22,930 nucleotides of DNA from Desulfuromusa sp. (GCA_021647765.1 JAKIUD010000054.1:1-22930); one strand, 5' to 3'. Numbered from the stretch's first letter, positions 1-8,411 are shown. The notes: generated by a model from the letters alone, not told the origin. Program-made: numbers and translations.

Positions 1-34
1 TCGAGGTCCGAGAGATCATAAAATCTCTCATAAA

Positions 35-134
35 GAGACCGGATATACGGCAGCAATCCTGTCCCTGTTATCATTGACAAAAAAACCTTGCAATTAAGGG
101 GGAGACCATATACGGGACTGTCCCCAGTCTTATC
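35..134. repeat. Imperfect direct repeat of about 35 bp
   Basis: The block GAGACC-(GG)-ATATACGG occurs at 35-50 and again, without the GG, at 102-115. Each copy is followed by a CTGTCCC block and then a TTATC block. The second copy runs into the inverted repeat at 113-217, so the two seem to belong to one repetitive element. I recognise no gene in the first 424 bases. One frame is open from the window edge to a TGA at 75-77 (about 24 residues), too short to name. Confidence 0.4.
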
Positions 135-217
135 GGGGGCTGTCCCAGGCTTTTGCGGTGCGACCCGCTGCGGTTCCATGGCTCGTAAACTCCCCAATAG
201 AGCTGGGGACAGTCCCG
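113..217. repeat. REP-like element with 15-bp perfect inverted ends
   Basis: CGGGACTGTCCCCAG at 113-127 is the exact reverse complement of CTGGGGACAGTCCCG at 203-217. A related internal copy, GGGGGCTGTCCCA, lies at 135-147. The 105-bp unit could fold into a hairpin. GGGGACAGTCCC-type ends are typical of dispersed REP/MITE-like repeats in deltaproteobacteria, often mobilised by REP-associated tyrosine transposases (established knowledge). No transposase is visible here. A 68-codon open frame runs through the element but looks like a by-product of the repeat. Confidence 0.6.
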
Positions 218-365
218 AGATTACTACAAATTTATTTAAACTAGTCCCATTCAGGCAACCAATCAAAAAGATCGGGGTTGCTCTAAGTTTTTGATAGTCA
301 GTATCAAAGCATGGTTACTGTACTCTTTGCATAGGATAACTGTCAATTTTCTTAACGAATAGCGC

Positions 366-394
366 TTGCATGCCATCTGTAAACATGGCATTAT
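366..394 (+). promoter_or_regulatory. Candidate promoter with an internal 7-bp inverted repeat
   Basis: TTGCAT (366-371), 17 bp, then CATTAT (389-394) resembles a sigma-70 promoter about 30 bp before the DUF3343 start. The spacer edges carry a perfect inverted repeat, ATGCCAT (370-376) and ATGGCAT (385-391). A repeat placed like this could be an operator. Neither hexamer is perfect, so this is tentative. Confidence 0.4.
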
Positions 395-424
395 GCGCGG
401 CTGTGCTCTGAGGTTAGGATAGGT

Positions 425-682
425 ATGGTGGTTGATGAAGGGGATTGTGTCGCAATATTTCATTCGGTTCACCGGGTGATGAAGGCGGAAAAAATTCTCA
501 ATGCACGGCGACTGGATATTTTGTTGGTTCCTGTGCCCCGGCAGTTGAGTGCCGATTGTGGCATGGCGATCAAGTATGCCCAAGAATGCCACCCTCAAGT
601 TCAGCAAGCCTTGGCAGAAGGTTCATTGCCAGCGGCTGAAGTCTGGGTGATGCAAGCTGAAAAATATCACCTTTTAGGATGA
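425..682 (+). CDS. DUF3343 / putative Se/S carrier-like protein
   Basis: The 85-residue protein matches the DUF3343 family, described as putative selenium/sulfur carrier-like proteins. The pattern visible is VAIFHSVHRVMKAEKIL, then a PVPRQLSADCG segment with the family's conserved cysteine (C45). Members are usually 75-90 residues, so it is complete. No signal peptide or membrane segment is seen, so it should be cytosolic. The ATG at 425 follows a modest purine-rich ribosome site (AGGATAG). It stands alone between a candidate promoter and a weak hairpin at 676-690 that overlaps its stop codon. The exact reaction is unknown; a carrier role is inferred from family naming only. Confidence 0.72.
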   Translation: MVVDEGDCVAIFHSVHRVMKAEKILNARRLDILLVPVPRQLSADCGMAIKYAQECHPQVQQALAEGSLPAAEVWVMQAEKYHLLG

Positions 683-710
683 AACATCCTGTTTTGTCGA
701 AGCTTTTTGC

Positions 711-740
711 TTGACAACAGAGAACGCTGTTTTTTATATT
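711..740 (+). promoter_or_regulatory. Sigma-70-type promoter for the ffh-rplS operon
   Basis: A perfect -35 box TTGACA (711-716) is followed, after 18 bp, by TATATT (735-740), 32 bp before the ffh ATG. The spacer contains a short AACAG/CTGTT hairpin and a T-run that could also act as a weak terminator for the upstream gene. Confidence 0.7.
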
Positions 741-772
741 TACCCTTTTGAGGACTTTGTTAATAGACTGAT

Positions 773-2125
773 ATGTTTGACACACTTTCTGATAAACTTG
801 ATTCAGTTTTTAAGAAGCTGCGTGGGCATGGACGTCTGACTGAACAGCACATAAAAGAGACGATGCGGGAGATCCGTCTGGTTCTTCTTGAAGCTGATGT
901 CAATTTTCGTGTCGTTAAGGATTTTATTGCTAAGGTCAGCGAACGTGCAGTGGGACAGGATGTTCTCAAAAGTCTGACCCCGGCACAGCAGGTCATTAAG
1001 GTTGTTCGAGAAGAACTAGCTGAATTGATGGGTGAAGGGGAAGATAATTCCCTCAATCTGGCTGTTAAGCCACCCGTCCCGCTCATGCTTTGCGGATTGC
1101 AGGGGGCAGGTAAAACAACAACTTGTGGCAAGCTGGCGCTGAAATTACGCCGCGAAAAGCGTAATCCATTGCTGGTTCCTGCTGATGTTTATCGTCCAGC
1201 GGCAATTGCCCAACTTAAAACTTTGGGTCGCCAGCTTGATGTTGAAGTTTTTGATTCTCAAGTTGGACAGAATCCGGTAGATATCTGTTCACGTGCTTTA
1301 AGTTATGCGGAACTCAACGGTTTTGATACCATCATTATTGATACTGCTGGTCGGTTGCATATTGACTCAGAGTTGATGGGCGAGCTCAAGCAGATTGTAA
1401 GTAAAGTTGCACCGCAAGAGATCTTGTTTGTTGCTGATGCGATGACCGGGCAGGATGCGGTGACTGTTGCTGCAAGTTTTGATGAACAATTACCTCTGAC
1501 CGGGGTGATTCTGACCAAGCTGGATGGAGATGCTCGTGGTGGCGCGGCTCTTTCTATTCGGGCGGTCACCGGGAAGCCAATCAAGTTGGTTGGTATGGGT
1601 GAGAAGCTCGATGCTCTTGAGCAATTTCATCCAGATCGCATGGCACAGCGTATCCTCGGTATGGGGGATGTCCTCAGCCTGATCGAGAAGGCTCAAGAAG
1701 CGGTTAGTACTGCTGATGCTACGGCGATGGAACAGCAGTTGCGCAAGGGTGGCTTTACTCTCGAAACTTTTCTTGAGCAGATGCAGATGATCAAGAAAAT
1801 GGGTTCCATAGACTCGCTGTTGAAAATGATTCCCGGAGCCGGGAAAGCTCTCAAAAAGGCTCAGGGAATGCAGCTGCCTGAAGATGAGTTGAAAAAAATT
1901 GAGGCAATTATTCGTTCTATGACATCTCAAGAACGATTAAATCATAAGATTCTTAATGGCTCTCGACGGATGCGGATTGCCAAGGGTAGCGGAACCCGCG
2001 TTCAAGATGTCAATCAGTTGTTGAAACGCTTTGTTGAAGCGCAAAAGATGATGAAAAAAATGCAGAAAATGGGTCCTAAAGGGCTCAAAGGGATGATGGG
2101 TCGAGGTGGCCAGCTTCCATTTTGA
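773..2125 (+). CDS. ffh: Signal recognition particle protein Ffh (SRP54)
   Basis: Ffh binds 4.5S RNA and emerging signal sequences and, as a GTPase with FtsY, delivers ribosomes to the membrane. The 450-residue length is normal. The N-terminal helical bundle covers residues 1-90. The GTPase (NG) domain shows the P-loop GLQGAGKTTT (108-117), DTAGR (190-194) and TKLDGDARGG (248-257). The methionine-rich M domain (about 300-450) ends with the RNA-binding RMRIAKGSGTRVQDV segment and a Met/Lys-rich tail. The start MFDTLSDKLDSVF is canonical, although the ribosome site is weak (AGGA about 18 bases upstream). It is the first gene of the run leading to rplS, an order common in deltaproteobacteria. 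Confidence 0.97.
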   Translation: MFDTLSDKLDSVFKKLRGHGRLTEQHIKETMREIRLVLLEADVNFRVVKDFIAKVSERAVGQDVLKSLTPAQQVIKVVREELAELMGEGEDNSLNLAVKPPVPLMLCGLQGAGKTTTCGKLALKLRREKRNPLLVPADVYRPAAIAQLKTLGRQLDVEVFDSQVGQNPVDICSRALSYAELNGFDTIIIDTAGRLHIDSELMGELKQIVSKVAPQEILFVADAMTGQDAVTVAASFDEQLPLTGVILTKLDGDARGGAALSIRAVTGKPIKLVGMGEKLDALEQFHPDRMAQRILGMGDVLSLIEKAQEAVSTADATAMEQQLRKGGFTLETFLEQMQMIKKMGSIDSLLKMIPGAGKALKKAQGMQLPEDELKKIEAIIRSMTSQERLNHKILNGSRRMRIAKGSGTRVQDVNQLLKRFVEAQKMMKKMQKMGPKGLKGMMGRGGQLPF

Positions 2126-2201
2126 ACTTAGCGAATAGAGATAAACAGTATCCTGTTCGATAGTCAGACAACAAACAAGAAACACCAGGAGGAAAGACAG
2201 T

Positions 2202-2477
2202 ATGTCAGTAAAAATCAGACTCGCCCGTGGTGGCGCAAAAAAGAAGCCAGTCTATCGGGTCGTTGTGGCCGATGAGCGTTTCCCAAGGGATGGTCGGTTT
2301 ATCGAGGTTCTGGGACAGTATAATCCCCGCTTGGAAGAAGTTTTATTGGATTTTAAAGAAGATCGAGCTATGGAATGGCTCAATAAAGGTGCTCAGCCGA
2401 CCGATACCGTACGCCGCCTTTTGCGACATGCCGGTGTCTGGGCCAAGTTTAAGGCACAGGCTGCTGTTGAATCCTGA
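2202..2477 (+). CDS. rpsP: 30S ribosomal protein bS16
   Basis: This small-subunit protein helps assemble the 16S rRNA 5' and central domains. The 91 residues show the family start MSVKIRLARGGAKKKPVYRV, then RDGRFIEVLGQYNP and a DRAMEWLNKGAQPTDTVR segment. A strong AGGAGG (2187-2192) lies nine bases before the ATG. It follows ffh by 76 bp and precedes khpA by 56 bp, consistent with one operon. Length and motifs are complete. Confidence 0.97.
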   Translation: MSVKIRLARGGAKKKPVYRVVVADERFPRDGRFIEVLGQYNPRLEEVLLDFKEDRAMEWLNKGAQPTDTVRRLLRHAGVWAKFKAQAAVES

Positions 2478-2533
2478 TACCTGAATTTGGTCCGAATCCG
2501 GGGCAACGGCCCCACCCACCCGGAGGATGACCT

Positions 2534-2767
2534 ATGAAAGATCTGATCGAATATATTGCAAAGTCTCTGGTTGAAAAGCCTGATGAAATAGTTGTCTCCG
2601 AGGAGGTAGCAGGGGACGGCAGTCTATTGGTTAAACTTGCAGCGGCACAGGAAGATATGGGGCGAATTATTGGTAAACAGGGGCGCAATGCCAAGGCGAT
2701 GCGAACCTTGCTGAATGCCAAAGCAACTCGTGAAAATCGACACGCTTCATTGCAAATCATGGAGTAG
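2534..2767 (+). CDS. khpA: KH-domain RNA-binding protein KhpA (YlqC family)
   Basis: The 77-residue protein is almost entirely one KH domain. The GxxG loop is GKQG in the segment MGRIIGKQGRNAKAMRTLL, the RNA-contacting element of KH folds. The family sits between rpsP and rimM in many bacteria, and in Gram-positives it partners KhpB in RNA chaperone or small-RNA roles (established knowledge). No khpB is in view. A ribosome site GGAGGATG precedes the ATG. The cellular role in this lineage is not known. Confidence 0.92.
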   Translation: MKDLIEYIAKSLVEKPDEIVVSEEVAGDGSLLVKLAAAQEDMGRIIGKQGRNAKAMRTLLNAKATRENRHASLQIME

Positions 2768-2803
2768 GTTCGGGTTTGGCTGGCTTTTAAATGGTTTGTC
2801 TGG

Positions 2804-3325
2804 ATGGCTGAATCTTTGCTGAATATCGGAAAAATTGTTAGAACTCACGGTTTGCGTGGTGATCTTAAAGTGCGATTGAACTCAGGAGACCCTGAACTTC
2901 TGCTGACATTAAAACAGATTGAATTGTGCTTGCCGACAGGTGAGTCTTTGAGTGTGAATATTAGTCGTCAGGTTTTGCATAAAGGTCAGGTATTGTTGCA
3001 TTTTAAGGGACTTGATTCGATTGATCGGGTTGAACCGCTGGTTGGCAGTCAGGTCCTCATAACAGAAGATCTGTTGCCAGAACTTAGTGATAATGAGTAC
3101 TACTGGGGACAGTTGGAAGGGTTGCAGGTTGTCGACCGGGAGCGAGGCGCTATCGGACAGCTTCAAGAATTGTTAAGTAGCGCTGCCCATGATACATATG
3201 TTGTGAGAGGACGTTTCGGGGATGTTATGATTCCGGCAGTCCAACAGTTTATATTGGGAATCGATCTGGAAGAGCGGATTATGCAGGTTGAGCTTCCAGA
3301 GGGATTGATTCCAGATGAACAATGA
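2804..3325 (+). CDS. rimM: Ribosome maturation factor RimM
   Basis: RimM helps mature the 3' domain of the 30S subunit and binds uS19. The 173-residue protein starts with the family signature GKIVRTHGLRGDLKVR (RimM N-terminal barrel, residues 8-90). A PRC-barrel-like C-terminal half follows with EYYWGQLEGLQVVD and a closing HDTYVVRG/VMIPAV pattern. Its stop overlaps the trmD start (ATGA at 3322-3325), implying translational coupling. The ribosome site is weak, but no in-frame alternative fits the N-terminus better. Confidence 0.95.
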   Translation: MAESLLNIGKIVRTHGLRGDLKVRLNSGDPELLLTLKQIELCLPTGESLSVNISRQVLHKGQVLLHFKGLDSIDRVEPLVGSQVLITEDLLPELSDNEYYWGQLEGLQVVDRERGAIGQLQELLSSAAHDTYVVRGRFGDVMIPAVQQFILGIDLEERIMQVELPEGLIPDEQ

Positions 3326-4074
3326 TCTTTGACGTATTGACTTTGTTTCCCGGTATGTTTGTTTCCCCGCTGCAGGAGAGTATCCTCGGGCGGGCGATCA
3401 AACAAAAATTGCTGCAGGTGCGAACTCATAACCTGCGTGATTGGGCTGCGGGTAAGCATCTGAGCACCGATGATGCTCCCTACGGGGGTGGCGATGGCAT
3501 GGTGATGAAGCCAGAACCAATTGCTCGTGCAGTTGCTGAGTTGAAGTTGAAATCGCCCGACGCAAAGGTACTGTTGATGACCCCGCAGGGGATCCCTTTT
3601 AAGCAACAGCATGCTCGGGAACTGGCTGGTGAGTCAGGGTTGATTTTTCTCTGTGGTCGCTATGAGGGTTTCGATGAGCGGACTCGTCAAGCGTTGGTCG
3701 ATACAGAATTTTCAATTGGAGATTTTGTGTTGACTGGTGGGGAGCTACCGGCAATGGTGATGATTGATGCAATTTCCCGTCATCTTCCTGGGGTTCTTGG
3801 CTCCAGTGGAAGTGCGGAAACCGATTCGTTCGTCGATGCCTTGTTGGAGTATCCGCAGTATACGCGCCCCGCAGTTTTTAACGGGATGTCGGTGCCAGAT
3901 GTGTTGCTTTCCGGGGATCATGGTAAAATCGCCAAGTGGCGACGAGAACAACAACTTTTACGTACTTTGCAACGCCGACCAGAGCTGCTGGAAAATGTTG
4001 TTTTGAGTGCTGATGATGCAAAGATCCTCGAGCGACTACGCAAAGATATAGAGTCAATCTCAAAGGTTCAATAA
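3322..4074 (+). CDS. trmD: tRNA (guanine-N1-)-methyltransferase TrmD
   Basis: TrmD uses S-adenosylmethionine to make m1G37 in tRNAs, preventing frameshifts. It is a trefoil-knot SPOUT enzyme. The 250 residues show MIFDVLTLFPGMF at the start, DDAPYGGGDGMVMKPEP in the substrate region and the knot motifs LCGRYEGFDER and SIGDFVLTGGELPAM. A Ser/Gly-rich linker then precedes the helical C-terminal domain (YTRPAVF, PDVLLSGDH). It starts inside the end of rimM and lies upstream of rplS, the classical rpsP-rimM-trmD-rplS arrangement. Length is normal. Confidence 0.97.
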   Translation: MIFDVLTLFPGMFVSPLQESILGRAIKQKLLQVRTHNLRDWAAGKHLSTDDAPYGGGDGMVMKPEPIARAVAELKLKSPDAKVLLMTPQGIPFKQQHARELAGESGLIFLCGRYEGFDERTRQALVDTEFSIGDFVLTGGELPAMVMIDAISRHLPGVLGSSGSAETDSFVDALLEYPQYTRPAVFNGMSVPDVLLSGDHGKIAKWRREQQLLRTLQRRPELLENVVLSADDAKILERLRKDIESISKVQ

Positions 4075-4155
4075 TTATCAAACTGACCTATTGTTCTGTT
4101 TGCAATTTCAAAGCTTTTAAGTGAAACTAGATAGATAAATCAAGGAGGAATGAAG

Positions 4156-4503
4156 ATGAACATCATCGATCGACTAGAAATGGAACAGATTAAAAAGGAT
4201 ATCCCACGTTTTAAAGCGGGTGATACAATTAAAGTTCACGTAAAAATAACTGAAGGTGAGAAGCAGCGGATTCAGATTTTCCAGGGTGTTTGCATCAAGC
4301 GCCTTAACCGTGGTCTTGGCTCTTCTTACACTGTGCGTAAGATGTCTGGTAATATTGGTGTGGAACGGATTTTTCCGCTTCATTCACCAAGTATCGACAA
4401 AATTGAAGTTGTTCGTGTCGGTCAGGTACGTCGTGCCAAACTCTATTACCTGCGTAACCTGCGTGGTAAAGCAGCACGAATTTCTGAAAAACGGATGGTC
4501 TGA
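4156..4503 (+). CDS. rplS: 50S ribosomal protein bL19
   Basis: bL19 sits at the 30S-50S interface. Recognisable segments are RFKAGDTIKVHVKI, IQIFQGVCIKR, the FPLHSPSIDKIEVVR stretch and a basic C-terminus. The open frame begins with an ATG at 4150, but AGGAGG (4143-4148) would then be one base away. The ATG at 4156 gives a seven-base gap and the usual family start MNIIDRLEMEQ, so I place the start there (115 residues). An 81-bp gap separates it from trmD, and it ends just before a strong terminator, so it closes the operon. Confidence 0.96.
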   Translation: MNIIDRLEMEQIKKDIPRFKAGDTIKVHVKITEGEKQRIQIFQGVCIKRLNRGLGSSYTVRKMSGNIGVERIFPLHSPSIDKIEVVRVGQVRRAKLYYLRNLRGKAARISEKRMV

Positions 4504-4526
4504 TCAGAATAGATTCGCTAAGATAA

Positions 4527-4557
4527 GCCCCCAACGGTTGCGTTGGGGGCTTTTTTT
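4527..4557 (+). terminator. Intrinsic terminator after rplS
   Basis: A perfect 10-bp GC-rich stem, GCCCCCAACG (4527-4536) with CGTTGGGGGC (4541-4550), closes a four-base loop. Seven Ts (4551-4557) follow directly. It separates the ribosomal operon from rnhB, which starts 17 bp later. Confidence 0.95.
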
Positions 4558-4573
4558 GGTTTGGTGCTGATTT

Positions 4574-5224
4574 ATGAATAACCTGAAATTATTTGACAAA
4601 GGTGATGTCTCTACTCTCTATTTTGAGGAACTTGCAAAACGACGCGGGTTTGACTTTGTTGCGGGAATCGATGAGGCAGGTCGCGGTCCGCTGGCTGGTC
4701 CGGTTGTTGCTGCCGCAGTTATTCTGTCGGATAGCTTTGATCTGCCGGGGTTGACCGACTCAAAAAAATTGACCGAAAAACAACGGAACCGCTTCTATCC
4801 TCAAATTCGTCAGCAGGCAACCGCTGTCGGTATTGGGGTCGCTTCAGTTTTGGAAATCGACAAGATTAATATATTGCAGGCGACTCTGTTGGCCATGCAG
4901 CGGGCAATTTCACGATTATCCCAAGTTCCCGATCATTTGTTGATTGATGGAATGACTCCATTGCCACTGCAAATATCTCAACAGACCATAATAAAAGGGG
5001 ACAGTCGTTCGCTTTCAATTGCTGCCGCTTCAGTTATTGCAAAAGTTGTTAGAGATCGAATTATGTATAGTTTTTCCAAGCAGTTACCCGTTTATGGCTT
5101 TGCAAAACACAAAGGTTATGGAACCCGGCAGCATCGACAGGCAATAGCTCAATTCGGTCCGAGCGGCCTCCATCGGAAAACCTTTTCCGGGGTTAAGGAA
5201 TATCTGGAGCCGGTCGTTGACTGA
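4574..5224 (+). CDS. rnhB: Ribonuclease HII
   Basis: RNase HII cuts RNA in RNA-DNA hybrids and starts removal of single ribonucleotides from DNA. The 216-residue protein has the signature GIDEAGRGPLAGPVVAAAV, with acidic residues D33 and E34. LLIDG and SVIAKVVRDRIM supply the remaining metal-binding aspartates, and a YGFAKHKGYGT segment follows. The start codon lies right after the rplS terminator, and the end overlaps yraN by eight bases. That order (rnhB-yraN) is common in proteobacteria. Confidence 0.96.
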   Translation: MNNLKLFDKGDVSTLYFEELAKRRGFDFVAGIDEAGRGPLAGPVVAAAVILSDSFDLPGLTDSKKLTEKQRNRFYPQIRQQATAVGIGVASVLEIDKINILQATLLAMQRAISRLSQVPDHLLIDGMTPLPLQISQQTIIKGDSRSLSIAAASVIAKVVRDRIMYSFSKQLPVYGFAKHKGYGTRQHRQAIAQFGPSGLHRKTFSGVKEYLEPVVD

Positions 5225-5588
5225 CGCGCGGCTAACTCTCGGAGCCTGGGGGGAAGAACGGGCAACAGAATATTTGCGCCAGCAGGGGATGAAAGTTTTA
5301 GAGCGTAATTTCACCACCCCGGTTGGTGAAATTGACATCATCGCCAGATATAAATCCTGGTTGGTCTTTATCGAAGTCAAAACACGTCGCAGCAACGCTT
5401 TCGGGACGCCCCAAGAGGCGGTTGGAGCACGTAAACAGCGACAGATTATCCGTACGGCTCATTGGTACTTGCAGAATCATAAAAACACTAGATTGCAACC
5501 CCGGTTTGATGTTGTTGCGATTCTGTGTCAGAGTGATGACAGAGTGCAGATAACGCATATTTCTGATGCTTTTTCCCTGTCGGATTGA
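5217..5588 (+). CDS. yraN: YraN family protein (UPF0102, endonuclease-like fold)
   Basis: The family has a restriction-endonuclease-like fold and unknown cellular role. The 123 residues show LGAWGEERATEYLRQQG, then GEIDIIARYKSWLVFIEVKTR, which carries the PD-(D/E)XK-type Glu/Asp and E-x-K residues, and a closing RFDVVAI segment. The best start is TTG at 5217, inside the end of rnhB. Later in-frame starts would remove the conserved first helix. Coupling with rnhB suggests a nucleic-acid role, but none is established. Confidence 0.92.
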   Translation: MTDARLTLGAWGEERATEYLRQQGMKVLERNFTTPVGEIDIIARYKSWLVFIEVKTRRSNAFGTPQEAVGARKQRQIIRTAHWYLQNHKNTRLQPRFDVVAILCQSDDRVQITHISDAFSLSD

Positions 5589-5613
5589 AGAATCTCATCG
5601 TGTTGGAGTGAAT

Positions 5614-7581
5614 ATGGCTAACCAGATTGGACAAACATCTCTTAATCTTGCCGATTTTGGTTTTTTACGCATCGGAGTAGCTACTCCGGAGATGAAAGTC
5701 GCTGACATCGATTTCAACGTTGCAGAAATTCGCAAAATTGCCCGTCTTGCCCATCGAAAAAAATGCCGCTTAGTCCTTTATCCGGAATTGTGCCTGACCG
5801 GATATACCTGTGCCGATCTGTTTTTTCAACAGCAATTACAGCAAAAAGTTGCAGCAGCTCTTCTGGAATTAGCGCAATTGTCTGCTGCGGAAGATATGAC
5901 TCTGGTTGTTGGTGTCCCTGTTGCGATTTCGGGACGCTTGTATAATTGTGCTGCATTCATCTCGGGGGGAGAAATCTGTGGTCTGGTTCCAAAATCGTTT
6001 TTGCCAAACAGTGGTGAATTTTACGAACAGCGTTGGTTTTGTTCGTCTTTTGAGAATGATTCCAATTATGTGCAGATTGGTTCATCGCAAATTCCCTTTG
6101 GTACTGACCTGTTATTTCAGGCTGAAGATTTTCCCAGTGCGCTGATTGGCATCGAAATTTGTGAGGATGCCTGGTCGGTTGCTCCACCGAGCAGTTCGCA
6201 GGCATTGGCTGGGGCAACGCTGTTACTGAACTTGTCGGCGAGTCCGGAGATTCTTGGTAAACACGCTTACCGACGTGCCTTGGTGGTATCCCAATCTGCC
6301 CGGTGCCTAGCTGCTTATGCCTATTCATCGGCAGGACCGAACGAATCGAGTACCGACCTGGTATTTTCAGGTCATTCCCTGATTGCTGAGAATGGTCAAA
6401 TTCTGGCTGAGACTGACCGGTTTCAATTTGAAAGCCAGTTAGCGTTGGCCGATATCGATCTGGAACGTCTGCTGGGAGAGCGTCAGCGCAACAGTACTTT
6501 TGGCTCGGGAGCTCCCGAACATGATTTCAGAATTCAATCCTTTCAGCTACGCCCGCTAGCCGTTACGAAATTACGTCGTCAGGTTGCAAAGAGACCCTTT
6601 GTACCGCCAGATGATGCTGAGCGGGCAGTGCGATGTCATGAAATCTTTCAATTGCAGACCAGCGGTCTGATGACACGGTTGCGTCATACTGGCAGCCAAA
6701 AATTGGTTATTGGTCTGTCAGGTGGACTTGATTCAACCTTGGCGCTGTTAGTGGCAGTGAAAGCTTTTGACCGATTGGGTCTGGATCGGAAGGGGATCAT
6801 TTCTCTCACCATGCCCGGATTCGGCACAACCGAGCGAACCCGTGGTAATGCTGAGGAACTGGCCGAACAACTTGGCACAGAACTAAGAATTATCTCGATT
6901 GATAAGGCGGTGCTACAGCATTTCCGCGATATTGGTCATGCTCCAGAGCTGCATGATGTGACTTATGAAAACAGCCAGGCCAGGGAACGTACTCAGATTC
7001 TGATGGATGTTGCTAATCAGGTTGGTGGTTTAGTGATTGGCACTGGCGATCTGTCGGAATTGGCACTTGGTTGGTGTACCTATAACGGTGATCATATGTC
7101 GATGTACGCGGTGAATTGCGGCGTGCCGAAAACTCTGGTGCGCTATCTGGTTGACTGGTGTGCTAAAGAAGAATTCAGTGGGCGCATATCTGCGGTACTG
7201 GAGGATGTTTGCGCTACACCTGTTTCCCCGGAATTGTTGCCGCCCGGTGTTGACGGGAATATCAATCAATTGACCGAACAGGTTATCGGTCCATACGAGT
7301 TACACGATTTTTTCCTTTATCAGGTTGTGCGGATGCACTTTGCACCAAAGAAGATACTGATGTTGGCAGAACAAGCTTTTGCTGCTGAATATTCCCGGAG
7401 CGAATTACTTAAATGGCTGCGCCAGTTTTATCAGCGCTTTTTCAGTCAACAATTCAAACGATCCTGTCTTCCGGATGGCCCTAAAGTTGGCACTGTAGCC
7501 CTTTCTCCCCGGGGAGATTGGCGGATGCCGAGTGATGTTGCAGCCACACTCTGGTTGAGTCAGCTGGAGGGTTTGGAGTGA
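5614..7581 (+). CDS. nadE: Glutamine-dependent NAD+ synthetase
   Basis: This enzyme makes NAD+ from deamido-NAD+ and ATP, using ammonia channelled from glutamine. An N-terminal nitrilase-like glutaminase domain carries the Glu-Lys-Cys triad: E58 in LYPELCLTG, K127 in LVPKSFLPN and C183 in IGIEICEDAW. The C-terminal synthetase domain has the pyrophosphate-binding SGGLDS (369-374) and GTGDLSELALGW. The open frame extends upstream to an ATG at 5566, inside yraN. The ATG at 5614 has a GGAG five bases before it and avoids that overlap, so I choose it (655 residues). The stop overlaps rsmI by four bases. Confidence 0.95.
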   Translation: MANQIGQTSLNLADFGFLRIGVATPEMKVADIDFNVAEIRKIARLAHRKKCRLVLYPELCLTGYTCADLFFQQQLQQKVAAALLELAQLSAAEDMTLVVGVPVAISGRLYNCAAFISGGEICGLVPKSFLPNSGEFYEQRWFCSSFENDSNYVQIGSSQIPFGTDLLFQAEDFPSALIGIEICEDAWSVAPPSSSQALAGATLLLNLSASPEILGKHAYRRALVVSQSARCLAAYAYSSAGPNESSTDLVFSGHSLIAENGQILAETDRFQFESQLALADIDLERLLGERQRNSTFGSGAPEHDFRIQSFQLRPLAVTKLRRQVAKRPFVPPDDAERAVRCHEIFQLQTSGLMTRLRHTGSQKLVIGLSGGLDSTLALLVAVKAFDRLGLDRKGIISLTMPGFGTTERTRGNAEELAEQLGTELRIISIDKAVLQHFRDIGHAPELHDVTYENSQARERTQILMDVANQVGGLVIGTGDLSELALGWCTYNGDHMSMYAVNCGVPKTLVRYLVDWCAKEEFSGRISAVLEDVCATPVSPELLPPGVDGNINQLTEQVIGPYELHDFFLYQVVRMHFAPKKILMLAEQAFAAEYSRSELLKWLRQFYQRFFSQQFKRSCLPDGPKVGTVALSPRGDWRMPSDVAATLWLSQLEGLE

Positions 7582-8411
7582 ACGGAACCCTCTATGTGGT
7601 GGCCACCCCGATTGGTAACTTGGAGGATATGACTTATCGCGCTGTGCGGGTTCTGCAAGAAGTCGCATTAATTGCCGCGGAAGATACCCGCCACAGCCGT
7701 AAATTGCTGACTCATTACAGTATTAATACGTCACTTATCTCTTACCACGAACACAATGAAGAATTTCGATCGGCTCAATTGATTGCAAAGCTACAGAACG
7801 GGGAGTCGATTGCGTTGATCAGTGATGCGGGAACCCCCTGTATTGCCGATCCCGGCTATCGTCTGGTTTTCTGTTGTCGTCAGGAAGGGATTCCGGTTAT
7901 TGCAGTTCCCGGCCCATCGGCACTGGTGGCAGCTCTTTCGATTTCAGGATTGCCGACCGATGCTTTTCGTTTTGTCGGCTTTCTTCCTGCCAAAAAACAC
8001 GGTCGCTGTCAATTCCTTGAGCAGATCAAAAATGTACAACAAACCGTTGCCTGCTATGAAGCTCCCCACCGTTTATTATCCAGCCTTGCCGATATTATTG
8101 AAATTTGTGGAGCTGATCGACCTATCGCAATTGCCCGCGAGCTGACCAAACGGCATGAAGAATTGTTCAGTGGAACTGCTGGCGCAGCTCTCGAATATTT
8201 TGCCCAGGGTTCGGTCAAAGGTGAACTGGTGATCCTGCTTGGCTCGGCCTTGCAACGGCAACCAGAGGGAACCGTCAGAGATGCACTGTTGCGGTTGCGA
8301 GAAGAGACCGATCTGAGCTGGAAGGAAATCGTCAAACTGGTTGCCAAAGAGTTTGGTCAGTCCGGCAGTGTGGTTTACAAAGAATCATTGGAGTTGCGTC
8401 AGGAACAGTAA
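7578..8411 (+). CDS. rsmI: 16S rRNA (cytidine(1402)-2'-O)-methyltransferase RsmI
   Basis: RsmI 2'-O-methylates C1402 in the decoding centre of 16S rRNA using S-adenosylmethionine. The 277 residues follow the tetrapyrrole-methylase fold: LYVVATPIGNLEDMTYRA at the start, LIAAEDTRHSRKLL, ALISDAGTPCIADPGY and VPGPSALVAALSISGLP. The start is GTG at 7578, overlapping the nadE stop (GTGA), with GGAGG upstream at 7566-7570. The length is typical. Confidence 0.95.
   Translation: MNGTLYVVATPIGNLEDMTYRAVRVLQEVALIAAEDTRHSRKLLTHYSINTSLISYHEHNEEFRSAQLIAKLQNGESIALISDAGTPCIADPGYRLVFCCRQEGIPVIAVPGPSALVAALSISGLPTDAFRFVGFLPAKKHGRCQFLEQIKNVQQTVACYEAPHRLLSSLADIIEICGADRPIAIARELTKRHEELFSGTAGAALEYFAQGSVKGELVILLGSALQRQPEGTVRDALLRLREETDLSWKEIVKLVAKEFGQSGSVVYKESLELRQEQ

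Noticed and set aside
88..294. 68-codon plus-strand frame
   Set aside because: It lies across the REP-like inverted repeat, has no ribosome site or family resemblance, and is rich in Pro/Gly/Arg from the repeat.
263..607. 114-codon minus-strand frame
   Set aside because: It runs antisense over the DUF3343 gene and its promoter; the plus-strand gene has clear family features.
4990..5003. GGGGACAGTC string inside rnhB resembling the REP-like ends
   Set aside because: Single short match within a conserved coding region, with no inverted partner.
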